DNA of 64,000 bases from an uncultured Pluralibacter sp. (lineage in GTDB: Bacteria > Pseudomonadota > Gammaproteobacteria > Enterobacterales > Enterobacteriaceae): positions 248,001 through 312,000 of the forward strand of contig NZ_CAJYMB010000147.1 in the NCBI RefSeq assembly GCF_913775985.1, read 5' to 3'. Of this stretch, positions 49,121 to 58,430 are shown in pieces. Under the pieces are notes generated by a model. The model saw nothing but the letters and a program-made list of their open reading frames with translations. It searched no databases and had not been told where the DNA came from. Position 1 is the first letter of the stretch, and each line of letters begins with the position of its first letter. The position numbers and the translations under genes were made by a program.

Positions 49121-50539
49121 ATGGCCGAGTGCGTGACAACCGGGCGCGACGAACCGGATAACCAACAACCTTTTTATCAGCAGGATCTGGCGGCGCGCAT
49201 AGACGCGCTGCCCGCATCCGCCGGGCTATGGAAATTCATTATCCTGCTGTCGCTCGGCGGTTTCTTTGAACTCTACGATCTCTTCCAGACCGGGTACATC
49301 AGCGGCGGGCTGGCCGCCGACGGCATTTTTCACGCCGGCGGACAGGGAGCGTTCGGTATTGCCGACAGCGCCGCGTTTGCCGCGGCGACTTTTCTTGGCT
49401 TGTTCATCGGCGCCAGCCTGCTCAGCCCCTGGGCCGATCGCATCGGGCGGCGCGCCACCTTTATGTACGCCCTGCTGTGGTACGGCCTGTTTTCGCTGCT
49501 GATGGCCTGCCAGCAGCAGGCGGAATGGGTGATCTTCATGCGTATGATGGTGGGAATTGGCCTCGGCGTTGAGCTGGTGACCATCGACACCTATCTCACC
49601 GAGTGGGTGCCGGCGCCGCTGCGCACCCGCGCCTTCGCCTTCGCCTTTTTTATCCAGTTTCTCTCCGTGCCCGCCGTGGCGCTGATGTCGTGGTGGCTGG
49701 TGCCGCAGACGATATTCGGCCTCAGCGGCTGGCGATACGTGGTGATTATCGGCGCGCTGGCCTCGGTGCTGGTGTGGGTCATCCGCAAGCGGCTGCCGGA
49801 GTCGGCGCGCTGGCTGCTCCAGCAGCGGCGCTTTGGCGAGGCGCGGCGGGTGATGCGCGATATGGAGACGCGCTGCGGCGTCGTTGACGGGGAGGATTTT
49901 CCGCCGCGCGCCGCGCCGGAGGCCGCAGGGCCGGTACGCGGCAGCTTCCGGGATATCTGGTCGCCGCGCTACCGCGGGCGCACGGCTACTATGATGGTGA
50001 TGAATATCTTTCAGGCCATCGGCTTTTTTGGTTTCGGCAACTGGCTGCCCGCGCTGCTTTCCGGCCAGGGCGCTTCCGTCACCCACAGCCTGCTGTACGC
50101 CTTCTTTATTACCCTGGCTTACCCGCTGGGGGCGCTGCTGTGCAGCCGCTACGCCGACCGGATGGAGAACAAATGGCAGATTGTGCTGGCCTGCCTGACC
50201 ACGGTGGTGTTCGGCTCGCTGTTTGCTCTCCAGAGTAGCCCGGCGTGGCTAATCGTCTGCGGTTTCTTCATCACCTGGTCCAACGCCTGGCTGACCTACA
50301 GCTACCACTCGTATCAGTCGGAGGTCTTTCCCACCTACATTCGCGCCAGGGCAGTGGGGTTCTGCTACTCCTTTAGCCGCCTGTCGACGGTGTTCAGCAG
50401 CATTATTATCGGCTTTATTCTGCAGTACGGCGGCACCGGCGGGGTTATCGCCTTTATCGTGGCGAGCATGCTGATCGTGATGCTAACCATCGGGATTTTC
50501 GGGCCGAAGACCCGGGGTGTCGATCTGGAGGATATCTGA
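49121..50539 (+). CDS. MFS metabolite:proton symporter
   Basis: A 472-residue major-facilitator protein with twelve membrane segments in the sugar-porter/metabolite:H+ symporter group. The loop 2-3 signature is WADRIGRRATFM, and RLPESARWLLQQ follows helix 6, both typical of that group; the second-half copy is RYADRMENKW. The cargo is unknown. AGGGGACTGC precedes the ATG. It seems to be a single-gene unit with an AraC gene convergent to it. Confidence 0.85.
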   Translation: MAECVTTGRDEPDNQQPFYQQDLAARIDALPASAGLWKFIILLSLGGFFELYDLFQTGYISGGLAADGIFHAGGQGAFGIADSAAFAAATFLGLFIGASLLSPWADRIGRRATFMYALLWYGLFSLLMACQQQAEWVIFMRMMVGIGLGVELVTIDTYLTEWVPAPLRTRAFAFAFFIQFLSVPAVALMSWWLVPQTIFGLSGWRYVVIIGALASVLVWVIRKRLPESARWLLQQRRFGEARRVMRDMETRCGVVDGEDFPPRAAPEAAGPVRGSFRDIWSPRYRGRTATMMVMNIFQAIGFFGFGNWLPALLSGQGASVTHSLLYAFFITLAYPLGALLCSRYADRMENKWQIVLACLTTVVFGSLFALQSSPAWLIVCGFFITWSNAWLTYSYHSYQSEVFPTYIRARAVGFCYSFSRLSTVFSSIIIGFILQYGGTGGVIAFIVASMLIVMLTIGIFGPKTRGVDLEDI

Positions 50540-50572
50540 CTCGCGGCGCGGGGCAGGGGCTGGCACATTTCT

Positions 50573-51454
50573 CTAGGGGATTGACGCCCGCCCGCCGGAG
50601 GGCGCGTACGCTTTTCGATACTGGAGAGGCGTCTTGCCCATGTTTTTACGAAAGCTGGTGATAAACCAGGCGTACTCCGGAAAACCGACCTGTTCTGCTA
50701 TCTCGCGTACGGAGTCGGCGCTGTGCAGCAGCAGATCGCAGGCCTGGCGGATGCGGCGCATCATCAGGTATTCCTGAATGGTGCCGCCGGTCTCGGCGTG
50801 GAAGCGGCGGGAGGCGTGGCCGCGGGAGCAGCCCATTTCCGCGGCGATATCTTCCAGCGTGCAGCGCTGGTGGAAATGACTTTCTATCCAGCGGATCACG
50901 CTGGCGGAGAAGGTGTTGTGCCCGCGCTCGACCTCTTCGTGGGGCAGCAGGCTCAGCAGCTGCATAATCAAAAAGGCGCTGTCGCTGATGTTAAACGAGT
51001 CGCTTTTACTCAGGGTTTCAAAGCGCGCGAGCAGCGCTTCAATCACCGGCTGTTCGTCGCTGACATCAAACACCCGCGCCTTTTCACCGTGGGCGCACAG
51101 CTGGCGCAGCAGCATCTGCTGGCGCGGAAAATCCCGCAGATACTGATCGATCACCGTGCGGTTAAAGTGCAGCGTGGTGCGGTGATAAACATTACGCGCG
51201 TCCTGCTCGACGAATACTTTGTGGATTTTTCCCGGTGGGAAAATAAACAGCCGCCCGGGTTTCACGGTGTACTGCTGATTCTCCATCAGAGCAATGCCGA
51301 CGCCCTGAGAAATGGAGAGGATCTCCACGCACTGGTGCCAGTGATAGTAGTTAGCAGGCATATTTTTCATGCGGTTGAAGTAAATCGACTTGTCATTCAG
51401 GTTGATGTACTCGAGGTAATTCTTGTCTGCCGCCTGCGGGGCTCTGTTGCTCAT
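50573..51454 (-). CDS. AraC-family transcriptional regulator
   Basis: A 293-residue AraC/XylS protein. The N-terminal cupin half has HWHQCVEILSIS and FIFPPGKIHKV; the C-terminal double HTH is CTLEDIAAEMGCSRGHASRRF and the closing FPEYAWFITSFRKNMGKTPLQYRK. It is divergent from the DUF2264-LacY-GH88 operon and probably activates it when an oligosaccharide is present. The 184-bp gap has GCCGCA repeats at an 11-bp period, a possible binding site. Confidence 0.92.
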   Translation of the reverse strand: MSNRAPQAADKNYLEYINLNDKSIYFNRMKNMPANYYHWHQCVEILSISQGVGIALMENQQYTVKPGRLFIFPPGKIHKVFVEQDARNVYHRTTLHFNRTVIDQYLRDFPRQQMLLRQLCAHGEKARVFDVSDEQPVIEALLARFETLSKSDSFNISDSAFLIMQLLSLLPHEEVERGHNTFSASVIRWIESHFHQRCTLEDIAAEMGCSRGHASRRFHAETGGTIQEYLMMRRIRQACDLLLHSADSVREIAEQVGFPEYAWFITSFRKNMGKTPLQYRKAYAPSGGRASIP

Positions 51455-51509
51455 GGCAATGCTCGCAATGTGAATAAACTTAAGTTTTTATCATCGAAAT
51501 GAAATTTTA

Positions 51510-51526
51510 GCCGCAGTTTGGCCGCA
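51510..51526. promoter_or_regulatory. Direct repeats GCCGCA in the AraC/DUF2264 gap
   Basis: Two copies of GCCGCA (51510-51515 and 51521-51526) are 11 bp apart, one helical turn, in the shared divergent promoter region. Such phasing fits an AraC-type dimer or tandem half-sites; binding is inferred. Confidence 0.4.
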
Positions 51527-51638
51527 AATGTTGTTCATGATTACGTTCGCTACGTAGAAATACGATGATTGTCACATTTATGTTACCTGTTACTTACCTA
51601 TCATATAACCGAAACAAGAATTGAAACGGGGTTTCAGA

Positions 51639-53420
51639 ATGCGTAGCAGAGATGAATATTGCCAGACCGCAGAGCAGTGGATAGCCGACGCGCTGCCGTG
51701 GTTTACCCGCAACAACACGCGTCTTAATGCCGGAGAAACGTCAGCGACGTATCCGCAGGACGTGGCGGGGATGGAAGGCTTTATTCGCCTGCTGTGGGTG
51801 CTGGTGCCGCTGCTGAACGGCGGCCGGGGCGAGCATCTGCGCGATACCTTTGTGGACGGTATTCGCCGCGGCACCGATCCGGCATCGCCGGATTACTGGG
51901 GTGACCTGGGTGACAACGATCAGCGCCTGGTTGAGATGGCCGCCTTCGGGCTGGTGCTGGCTCTCCCGGACAGCGGCGTGTGGGGCGCCCTGTCCGCTGA
52001 CGAGCAGCGCAATCTTGAGCGCTGGCTCAACCAGAGCACGGATGTGGCGATGCCGGATAACAACTGGCACTTCTTTCCGGTGCTGGTGCAGATGGGCCTG
52101 AAGTGCGCCGGCTGCCGCTACGACATGGCGGTGATTGACCAGCATCTTAACGCGCTGGAAGCTTTCTGGCTGGGCAACGGCTGGTACAGCGATGGCGCCG
52201 GCAAACCGCGGGACTATTACATCTCCAGCGCGTTTCACTTTTACAGCCTGCTGTACAGCCACTTTATGCAGGATATCGATCCCGAGCGGGCACTCTGCTA
52301 TCGCCAGCGCGCGCGCCAGTTTGCCCATGACTACGTTTACTATTTCACCGCGGACGGCAGCGCCGTGCCTTTTGGCCGCAGCCTTATCTACCGCTTTGTG
52401 CAGGTGGCATTCTGGAGCGCCGCCGCCTTTACCGGGCTGGACGTTTTCAGCCTGCCGGTGCTCAAAGGGCTTATTTTACGCCATATCGACTGGTGGCTGG
52501 AGCAGCCATTTATTGGCCGCGACGGGCTGTTTTCTCTCGGCTACACCTATCCAAATCTGGTGATGACCGAAGACTACAACGCGCCGGGTTCGCCCTACTG
52601 GGCCTGCAAGGCGATGCTGGTGCTGGCCCTGCCCGCGGAGAGCGAATTCTGGCAGTGCGAGGCCGCGCCGCTGCCCGCTCTGGACCTCGTGCATCCCATT
52701 GCTGAAGCCGGACAGGTTATCGTGCGCGACCCGCAGGGCCAGCACGTCTGGATGGTGATGTCCGGGCAGTATGACCGGAATAATTTCGTCAATTTTGACG
52801 CTAAATACTGCAAATTTGCCTACTCCAGCCACTTCGGCTTTACGGTTGAGCGGGGCATCTACGGCCTGAACCACGTGGCCTGCGATTCCGCGCTGATGTT
52901 CAGCGAGCAGGACGGTTACTGGCGCGGGCGGCGGGAGTGCGAGTCGGTGGAGATGCAGGGTACCTGCATCCGCAGCGTCTGGCGTCCCTGGCAGGATGTC
53001 GTTGTCACCACCTGGCTGATTGCTCACGAGCAGGGCCACGTGCGTATTCACCGGGTTGAAACCCCGCGTTTACTCGACTGCGTAGAAGGAGGATTTGCCG
53101 TCAACCGCCACCGCGATTTGCGTATCGTTCAGGGCGAGCACGGCATGACGTTAAGCACTACATCCGGCGTCTGCCAGATTGACGATCTGCTGGCCCAGCG
53201 GCTGCCGCTCAGCGTCACCGTACCGCCGAACAGCAATATTTTGTATGCATCACCGGGGGAAATCCCCTGCCTGAGCACCACGCTTCAACCGGGTACGCAC
53301 TGGCTGGGCTGTTTTGTCCGCGCCGTGCCGTCGCCTGCGTTGCCGCCTTCACCAGGGGTGTCATTCGATAGCGTAAATCAGGTGCTCAATATTAATAATA
53401 AAACCCTACAGATAAAATAA
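51639..53420 (+). CDS. DUF2264 family protein, probable polysaccharide-active enzyme
   Basis: A 593-residue cytoplasmic-looking protein (no signal peptide) of the DUF2264 family. The N-terminal half is an alpha/alpha-barrel-like domain with aromatic segments (DNNWHFFPVLVQMGLK, GWYSDGAGKPRDYY); the C-terminal half is beta-rich. The fold resembles that of polysaccharide lyases and unsaturated-uronide hydrolases, but no activity is established that I can name. The ATG at 51639 is chosen with GGGG upstream over a TTG at 51621. It leads an operon with a LacY-type transporter and a GH88 hydrolase. Confidence 0.85.
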   Translation: MRSRDEYCQTAEQWIADALPWFTRNNTRLNAGETSATYPQDVAGMEGFIRLLWVLVPLLNGGRGEHLRDTFVDGIRRGTDPASPDYWGDLGDNDQRLVEMAAFGLVLALPDSGVWGALSADEQRNLERWLNQSTDVAMPDNNWHFFPVLVQMGLKCAGCRYDMAVIDQHLNALEAFWLGNGWYSDGAGKPRDYYISSAFHFYSLLYSHFMQDIDPERALCYRQRARQFAHDYVYYFTADGSAVPFGRSLIYRFVQVAFWSAAAFTGLDVFSLPVLKGLILRHIDWWLEQPFIGRDGLFSLGYTYPNLVMTEDYNAPGSPYWACKAMLVLALPAESEFWQCEAAPLPALDLVHPIAEAGQVIVRDPQGQHVWMVMSGQYDRNNFVNFDAKYCKFAYSSHFGFTVERGIYGLNHVACDSALMFSEQDGYWRGRRECESVEMQGTCIRSVWRPWQDVVVTTWLIAHEQGHVRIHRVETPRLLDCVEGGFAVNRHRDLRIVQGEHGMTLSTTSGVCQIDDLLAQRLPLSVTVPPNSNILYASPGEIPCLSTTLQPGTHWLGCFVRAVPSPALPPSPGVSFDSVNQVLNINNKTLQIK

Positions 53421-53451
53421 ATGACGCACTCGCGTGCGCGTGGAGATAAAA

Positions 53452-54717
53452 ATGACAAACCCTGTACAGTCGACAAGGTCGGCGTATATTAAGCTCAGTT
53501 TATTTGTCTTCCTGTTTACCTTTACCTGGGCCGCCAGTTTTGGCCTGTATGCCATCTGGCTCGGCGATAAAGCTGGACTGAATGGCGTGGAGATTGGCAC
53601 CGTATTTGCGGTTAACGGTATCTTCGCCGTTATTATTAAGCCGGTTTACGGATATATTATGGATAAAATAGGCATGAAAAAACATCTGCTCTATTTTGTC
53701 TGTATTATCTCCGCGCTGATGGCACCGTTTTATATCTGGGTTTATTTGCCGCTGCTGGAGACGCATTTTATCTCCGGAATGATTGTCGGCGCGCTGTTCT
53801 TCAGCCTCGGCTGGTATGCCGGGGTGGCGGCGGAGGAGTCCTACATCGACCGCTTTAGCCGCCTGTATCAGATGGAGTTTGGCCGCATCCGCATGTGGGC
53901 GGCGCTGGGCTGGGCTACCGCGTCCTCGTTCTCGGGCTACCTCTATAATATGTCGCCGAAAATTAACTTCGCCATCAGCAGCGTGTCGGCGCTGTGCATG
54001 CTGGGAGTATTATTAACCCTGAAGGTCGATCAGTTTGGCAAAGAAGATAATAACGTGTTGTCGAAAGAGAAAATCGTTATTAGCGACGTCTTTGCCCTGT
54101 TCCGTAATAAAAAATTCTGGACCTTTTCCCTGTATATTGCCGGCGTGGCGTGGATGATGTTTATTGCCGAACAGCAGTTCTCGCGTTATTTCGTCACCTT
54201 CTTCAGCACTAAAGCCGAAGGTAACGCCATGTTCGGCTATATGAGTACCGTACAGTCTGCCGCGGAATTTTTCGGCATGATGCTGGTCCCGGCGATTATT
54301 AACCGCATCGGCGCCAAGCAGGGCATGATCCTCACCGGACTGGTGATTAGCCTGCGGCTGATTATTTCGGGCCTGACCACCGATCCGCTGATTATCTGCC
54401 TGGTGAAACCGCTGTACGGCATCGAAATCGCCCTGATTCTGGTCTCCGTTTTCAAATATATCGCCGAGCATTTCGACAAGCGCGTGAATGCCACCATGTA
54501 TCTGCTGGGCTATCAGGCGATGGTGTACGTCGGTTCGGTGGTTATCGCCCCGCCGGCGGGCTACGGCTACCAGACCATCGGCTTTGGCCACACCTATCTG
54601 ATTATGGGCCTGGTGGCGCTGGTCTTCACCGGCATCTCCACCCTTACCTTATCAACCTGCAGGCAGCATAAGCAGGCGGCGGCCATTCCCCGCCGCGGCC
54701 AGCAAGCCGTTCACTAA
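53452..54717 (+). CDS. Oligosaccharide:H+ symporter of the LacY/RafB group (MFS)
   Basis: A 421-residue MFS protein in the oligosaccharide:H+ symporter family. It has twelve helices with the LacY-like start LFVFLFTFTWAASFGLYAIWLGD, a loop YGYIMDKIGMKKHL, and EFGRIRMWAALGWA, which matches the SFGRARMWGCIGWA segment around the Glu/Arg pair of LacY. It should carry a di- or oligosaccharide. GGAGATAAAA precedes the ATG, 31 nt after the DUF2264 stop. It is followed by the GH88 gene. Confidence 0.9.
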   Translation: MTNPVQSTRSAYIKLSLFVFLFTFTWAASFGLYAIWLGDKAGLNGVEIGTVFAVNGIFAVIIKPVYGYIMDKIGMKKHLLYFVCIISALMAPFYIWVYLPLLETHFISGMIVGALFFSLGWYAGVAAEESYIDRFSRLYQMEFGRIRMWAALGWATASSFSGYLYNMSPKINFAISSVSALCMLGVLLTLKVDQFGKEDNNVLSKEKIVISDVFALFRNKKFWTFSLYIAGVAWMMFIAEQQFSRYFVTFFSTKAEGNAMFGYMSTVQSAAEFFGMMLVPAIINRIGAKQGMILTGLVISLRLIISGLTTDPLIICLVKPLYGIEIALILVSVFKYIAEHFDKRVNATMYLLGYQAMVYVGSVVIAPPAGYGYQTIGFGHTYLIMGLVALVFTGISTLTLSTCRQHKQAAAIPRRGQQAVH

Positions 54718-54738
54718 AGTACAGAAGTGAGAAAACCG

Positions 54739-55929
54739 ATGTCTGAGACAATTAATAAAGAAATGATTGCCCCGCAGCGCCTGCGCGACGGCGAGCGGCT
54801 GGCCATTAGCCAAAAGATCCGCGACGCGATGCCGGGTATTCTGGCGGCGGTGGACCGCAACAGCGGCTACTTCGGCCTGCGCTTCCCGGATGCCGCCTGC
54901 AAAGAAGGCGTTTATCCGGTGATTGATAATCAGGAGTGGACCACCAGCTTCTGGACCGGCCAGCTGTGGCTGGCCTGGGAGTGGAGCGGTAAGCAGGCCT
55001 ACCGGGAGCTGGCCGAGGCGCACGTGCGATCCTTTGGCGAGCGCATCGCCACCCGCGACCACACCGACCACCACGATCTCGGCTTTCTCTACAGCCTCTC
55101 CTGCATCGCCGCGAACAAGCTGACCGGCAATCGGGAAGCGAAGTATATCGCCCTGCAGGCGGCGGAAGTACTGATGGAACGCTACCACGAGAAGTGCGGG
55201 ATCATTCAGGCCTGGGGCGCGCTGGATAACCCCGAGCAGCAGGGGCGGATGATTATCGACTGCAACATGAATCTGCCGCTGCTGTATCAGGCTTCGCTGA
55301 TCGGCGGCGACAATCGCTACGCCCGCGCCGCCGAAAGCCACATCGAGCAGGCCCGGCGCTATATCGTGCGCCAGGACGGATCGACCTTCCATACCTACTT
55401 TATGGATGTGAACACCGGCGAGGCGCGCTTTGGCAATACCCACCAGGGCTTCTCCGACGACTCCTGCTGGTCGCGCGGCCAGGCGTGGGGCGTCTACGGT
55501 TTTCTGCTCAACTATTTATATACCGGCGACGCGCGGCTGCTTGAGCTCAGTCAGACGCTGGCCAACTACTTCATCAACCGCCTGCCGGAAGATCTCATCT
55601 GCTACTGGGATCTGGCCCTGACCGATCCGCGCAGCGAACGCGACAGCTCCGCCAGCGCCATTCTGGCCTGCGCCCTGCTGGAGCTGGTGAAGCAGCTGCC
55701 GGTTACTCACCCGGACCGCGAAACCTACGAAGCGGTCGCTCTGCGCACCATTGAAAAGATGCTCGACGGCTATCTCAATAAAACCCACAAAGCGGGCGAA
55801 GGCCTGCTGGAGCACTCGGTATATCACTTCAAGGGCAATGTCGGCGTGGACGAGTGCTGCGCGTGGGGCGATTACTATCTGATGGAGGCGCTGACCCGAG
55901 CGGTATCCACCTGGAACAGCTACTGGTAA
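54739..55929 (+). CDS. GH88 unsaturated glucuronyl hydrolase
   Basis: A 396-residue GH88 enzyme. The two Asp residues essential in this family correspond to Asp113 in HHDLGFLYS and Asp174 in IIDCNMNLPLL; SWSRGQAWG is seen as CWSRGQAWGVYG. It hydrates and cleaves the unsaturated uronic acid left by polysaccharide lyases on disaccharides from heparin, chondroitin, hyaluronan, xanthan or ulvan-like chains. No lyase gene is adjacent, so the cell may use lyase products made elsewhere. The ATG at 54739 is chosen over a GTG at 54727. It ends the operon. Confidence 0.92.
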   Translation: MSETINKEMIAPQRLRDGERLAISQKIRDAMPGILAAVDRNSGYFGLRFPDAACKEGVYPVIDNQEWTTSFWTGQLWLAWEWSGKQAYRELAEAHVRSFGERIATRDHTDHHDLGFLYSLSCIAANKLTGNREAKYIALQAAEVLMERYHEKCGIIQAWGALDNPEQQGRMIIDCNMNLPLLYQASLIGGDNRYARAAESHIEQARRYIVRQDGSTFHTYFMDVNTGEARFGNTHQGFSDDSCWSRGQAWGVYGFLLNYLYTGDARLLELSQTLANYFINRLPEDLICYWDLALTDPRSERDSSASAILACALLELVKQLPVTHPDRETYEAVALRTIEKMLDGYLNKTHKAGEGLLEHSVYHFKGNVGVDECCAWGDYYLMEALTRAVSTWNSYW

Positions 55930-56041
55930 TACATCGGGCAATATAATCGGGGTGTGGCAACGACATGTTGCAGCGCCTGTATCGGCTGACCTTCTCTCTC
56001 CAGGGCCGGCAAGTGATACAGGCGTTTTTTTATTTGCTCTG

Positions 56042-56206
56042 TTATTCACAGTCGGAGCGGCGCAGCCCGATATCTCTCAGCTGATCGTCATCCAGCCTGC
56101 GCAGCATCTGCCGGGTTTTGTAGGCCCGCCACTCTTGCGCCAGCCAGCGCCCTACCTGCACATAAAAATGAAACGGTCTTTTTGCTCTGTTTGCGTCAAA
56201 TTCCAT
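56042..56206 (-). CDS. yjiS: YjiS-like DUF1127 small protein
   Basis: A 54-residue protein behind GAGGAGG, starting MEFDANRAKRPF and ending LRDIGLRRSDCE. It matches E. coli YjiS (54 aa) and the DUF1127 pattern, a basic helix followed by LxDIGLxR. DUF1127 proteins are small, and some are linked to RNA turnover and phosphate or carbon responses, but YjiS function is unknown. It is divergent from yjiR, the same arrangement as in E. coli. Confidence 0.93.
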   Translation of the reverse strand: MEFDANRAKRPFHFYVQVGRWLAQEWRAYKTRQMLRRLDDDQLRDIGLRRSDCE

Positions 56207-56382
56207 TGCCTGCCTCCTCGTTAGCCTGTAGCGCTATCTTCGCCCGGCGGGGTGCTGGCAATACAGATTCAAAATATACTTTTTTTTAACATACAGATGG
56301 CGTAGAAAAGAGACTGAACCGCAATTTTATGCGCCATCTGTACCGGTTTTTGTCCCGGAACAGTATAAATAAGAGATACAGA

Positions 56383-57825
56383 ATGACCCGATATCAGCAC
56401 CTGGCTAATCTGATCGCCGAGCGTATTGAGCAGGGCCTCTATCGTCCGGGAGAGAAGCTGCCCTCGGTGCGCGCCCTGAGCCAGGAGCACGGCGTCAGCA
56501 TCAGCACCGTCCAGCAGGCCTACCAGCAGCTGGAAACCCTGCAGCTGATCGTGCCCCGTCCCCGGTCGGGCTACTTTATTGCACCGCGCCACGCCCAGCC
56601 GCCGGTGCCCGCCATGACCCGCCCGGTCCAGCGCCCGGTGGACGTCACCCAGTGGGAGCAGGTGCGGACGCTGCTCGACGCGCGCCACGATAAAACCATT
56701 ATCCCGTTCGGCGGCGGCGCGCCGGATGTGGATCAGCCGAGCCTGAAGCCGCTGTGGCGGGAGATGAGCCGGGTTATTCAGCACTGCCCGCAGGACATTC
56801 TTAGCTATGACTCCCTGCAGGGCCGCCGCGAGCTGCGCGAGCAGATAGCCCGCCTGATGCTGGACGGCGGTTCGGCGGTAACGGCGGAGGATATTGTGAT
56901 CACCAGCGGCTGCCACGCTGCCCTGTCGATTGCGCTGCTGGCAGTCTGCGAGCCTGGCGATATTGTGGCGGTGGAATCCCCCTGCTATTACGGCACCATG
57001 CAGCTGCTGCGCGGCTTCAATATCAAAGCCATCGAAATTCCCACCGATCCGCAGAGCGGTATCAGCGTGGAAGCCCTCGAACTGGCGCTGGAGCAGTGGC
57101 CAGTCAAAGGCGTTATTCTGGTTCCCAACTGCAACAATCCGCTGGGGTTTATCATGCCCGAGGCCCGCAAGCGCCAGGTGCTGGCCCTGGCCCAGCGCTA
57201 CGACATCGCCCTGTTTGAAGATGACATTTACGGCGAGCTGGCAAACGACTATCCGCGCCCGCGCACCATTCATTCGTTCGATATCGACGGCCGCGTACTG
57301 CTGTGCAGCTCGTTTACCAAAACCGTCGCGCCCGGCCTGCGCGTCGGCTGGGTGGCGCCCGGACGCTACCGCGATCGGGTGCTGCACATGAAATACGCCG
57401 CCAGCGCTACCAACGTGCCCGCCACCCAGCTGGCGGTGGCGGCCTTTGTGCGCGAGGGCCACTACCACCGGCATCTGCGCCGGATGCGGCAGATCTATCA
57501 GGCCAATATGGAAACCTACACCTGCTGGGTTCGCCAGTATTTCCCCTGCGGCATATGCCTTACCCGGCCCCAGGGCGGCTACATGCTGTGGATAGAGCTT
57601 CCCGAGCAGGTGGACATGGTGTGCGTGGCGCTCCAGCTGCGCCGGCTCAATATTCAGGTGGCGCCGGGATCGCTGTTTTCCGCCGCCGGAAAATACCGCA
57701 ATTGCCTGCGCATCAACTGCGCCCTGCCCACCAGTGAGCAGAACCGCCGGATAATGCAGCAGCTCGGCGAAGCGATTTATATTGCGATGGATGAGCCGGC
57801 GGCGGGGGAGGTGGTACAGGGCTAA
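56383..57825 (+). CDS. yjiR: YjiR, MocR-type regulator with aminotransferase domain
   Basis: A 480-residue MocR/GntR protein. The N-terminal wHTH is residues 1-65 (LYRPGEKLPSVRALSQEHGVS), and the rest is a fold-type I aminotransferase domain with the PLP lysine in CSSFTKTVAPGLRVGW. Such proteins usually act as PLP-sensing regulators. It matches E. coli YjiR along its length (470 aa). The ATG at 56383 agrees with E. coli; the upstream frame overlaps promoter DNA. Confidence 0.94.
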   Translation: MTRYQHLANLIAERIEQGLYRPGEKLPSVRALSQEHGVSISTVQQAYQQLETLQLIVPRPRSGYFIAPRHAQPPVPAMTRPVQRPVDVTQWEQVRTLLDARHDKTIIPFGGGAPDVDQPSLKPLWREMSRVIQHCPQDILSYDSLQGRRELREQIARLMLDGGSAVTAEDIVITSGCHAALSIALLAVCEPGDIVAVESPCYYGTMQLLRGFNIKAIEIPTDPQSGISVEALELALEQWPVKGVILVPNCNNPLGFIMPEARKRQVLALAQRYDIALFEDDIYGELANDYPRPRTIHSFDIDGRVLLCSSFTKTVAPGLRVGWVAPGRYRDRVLHMKYAASATNVPATQLAVAAFVREGHYHRHLRRMRQIYQANMETYTCWVRQYFPCGICLTRPQGGYMLWIELPEQVDMVCVALQLRRLNIQVAPGSLFSAAGKYRNCLRINCALPTSEQNRRIMQQLGEAIYIAMDEPAAGEVVQG

Positions 57826-57962
57826 GCGGATACAAAGAGAGCGCCGAAAAACGGCCGATTTGCCACGCATAGTCGACGAGAAATGTAAAATATAAAATTC
57901 GTTTCTTGATAGTTACCATGATAAGTATTATCTTGCTCCTCGTCCTGTACGAGGGGATCGCA

Positions 57963-58418
57963 ATGACCGAAGAAGAACTCTTTAATCGCCGTGCGCTGGG
58001 AATGCGCATGGCGATGCTGGTGCGTCAGTGGCGCGCTATCGTTGATAGCACCATTACCGATACCGGACTGACTCAGTCAACATGGACCGTGCTGCTGCAG
58101 CTCTCTCAGCTGGGTGATAACGTCTCCGTGAGCGAACTTGCCGAAGTACACGGCATCGAACTCCCGCCGCTAATGCGCATTCTCACCCAGCTCGAAAAGC
58201 AAGAGTACCTGCTGCGTACGATATCGCCGTACGACAAGCGCTGTCGGCTGTTGAAATTAACGCCGAAAGGGCACGAATTGTTGAAAAAACTGACTACAGT
58301 TATTGAAGAGACACAGCAGCGCATAACGCACAATATTCCCGTTGAAGATATGAATGTTTTTAGTAATACGCTTAACCAGCTCGCCTGCAACATGCGAAAT
58401 TTTCGCAAAGAAAAATAA
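57963..58418 (+). CDS. MarR-family regulator
   Basis: A 151-residue MarR/SlyA-type winged-helix protein. The recognition region is VSVSELAEVHGIELPPLMRILTQLEKQEYL, and the wing is SPYDKRCRLLKLTPKG. It heads an apparent operon with an HlyD and a DUF2955 gene, 12 nt apart. By analogy it represses its own efflux operon until a phenolic or drug-like ligand binds. The start at 57963 has AGGGGATCGCA upstream. Confidence 0.92.
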   Translation: MTEEELFNRRALGMRMAMLVRQWRAIVDSTITDTGLTQSTWTVLLQLSQLGDNVSVSELAEVHGIELPPLMRILTQLEKQEYLLRTISPYDKRCRLLKLTPKGHELLKKLTTVIEETQQRITHNIPVEDMNVFSNTLNQLACNMRNFRKEK

Positions 58419-58430
58419 AAGACTTTTACC

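Noticed and set aside
55952..56224. 90-codon plus-strand frame
   Set aside because: It overlaps yjiS, which has a strong ribosome site, the DUF1127 pattern and conserved position.
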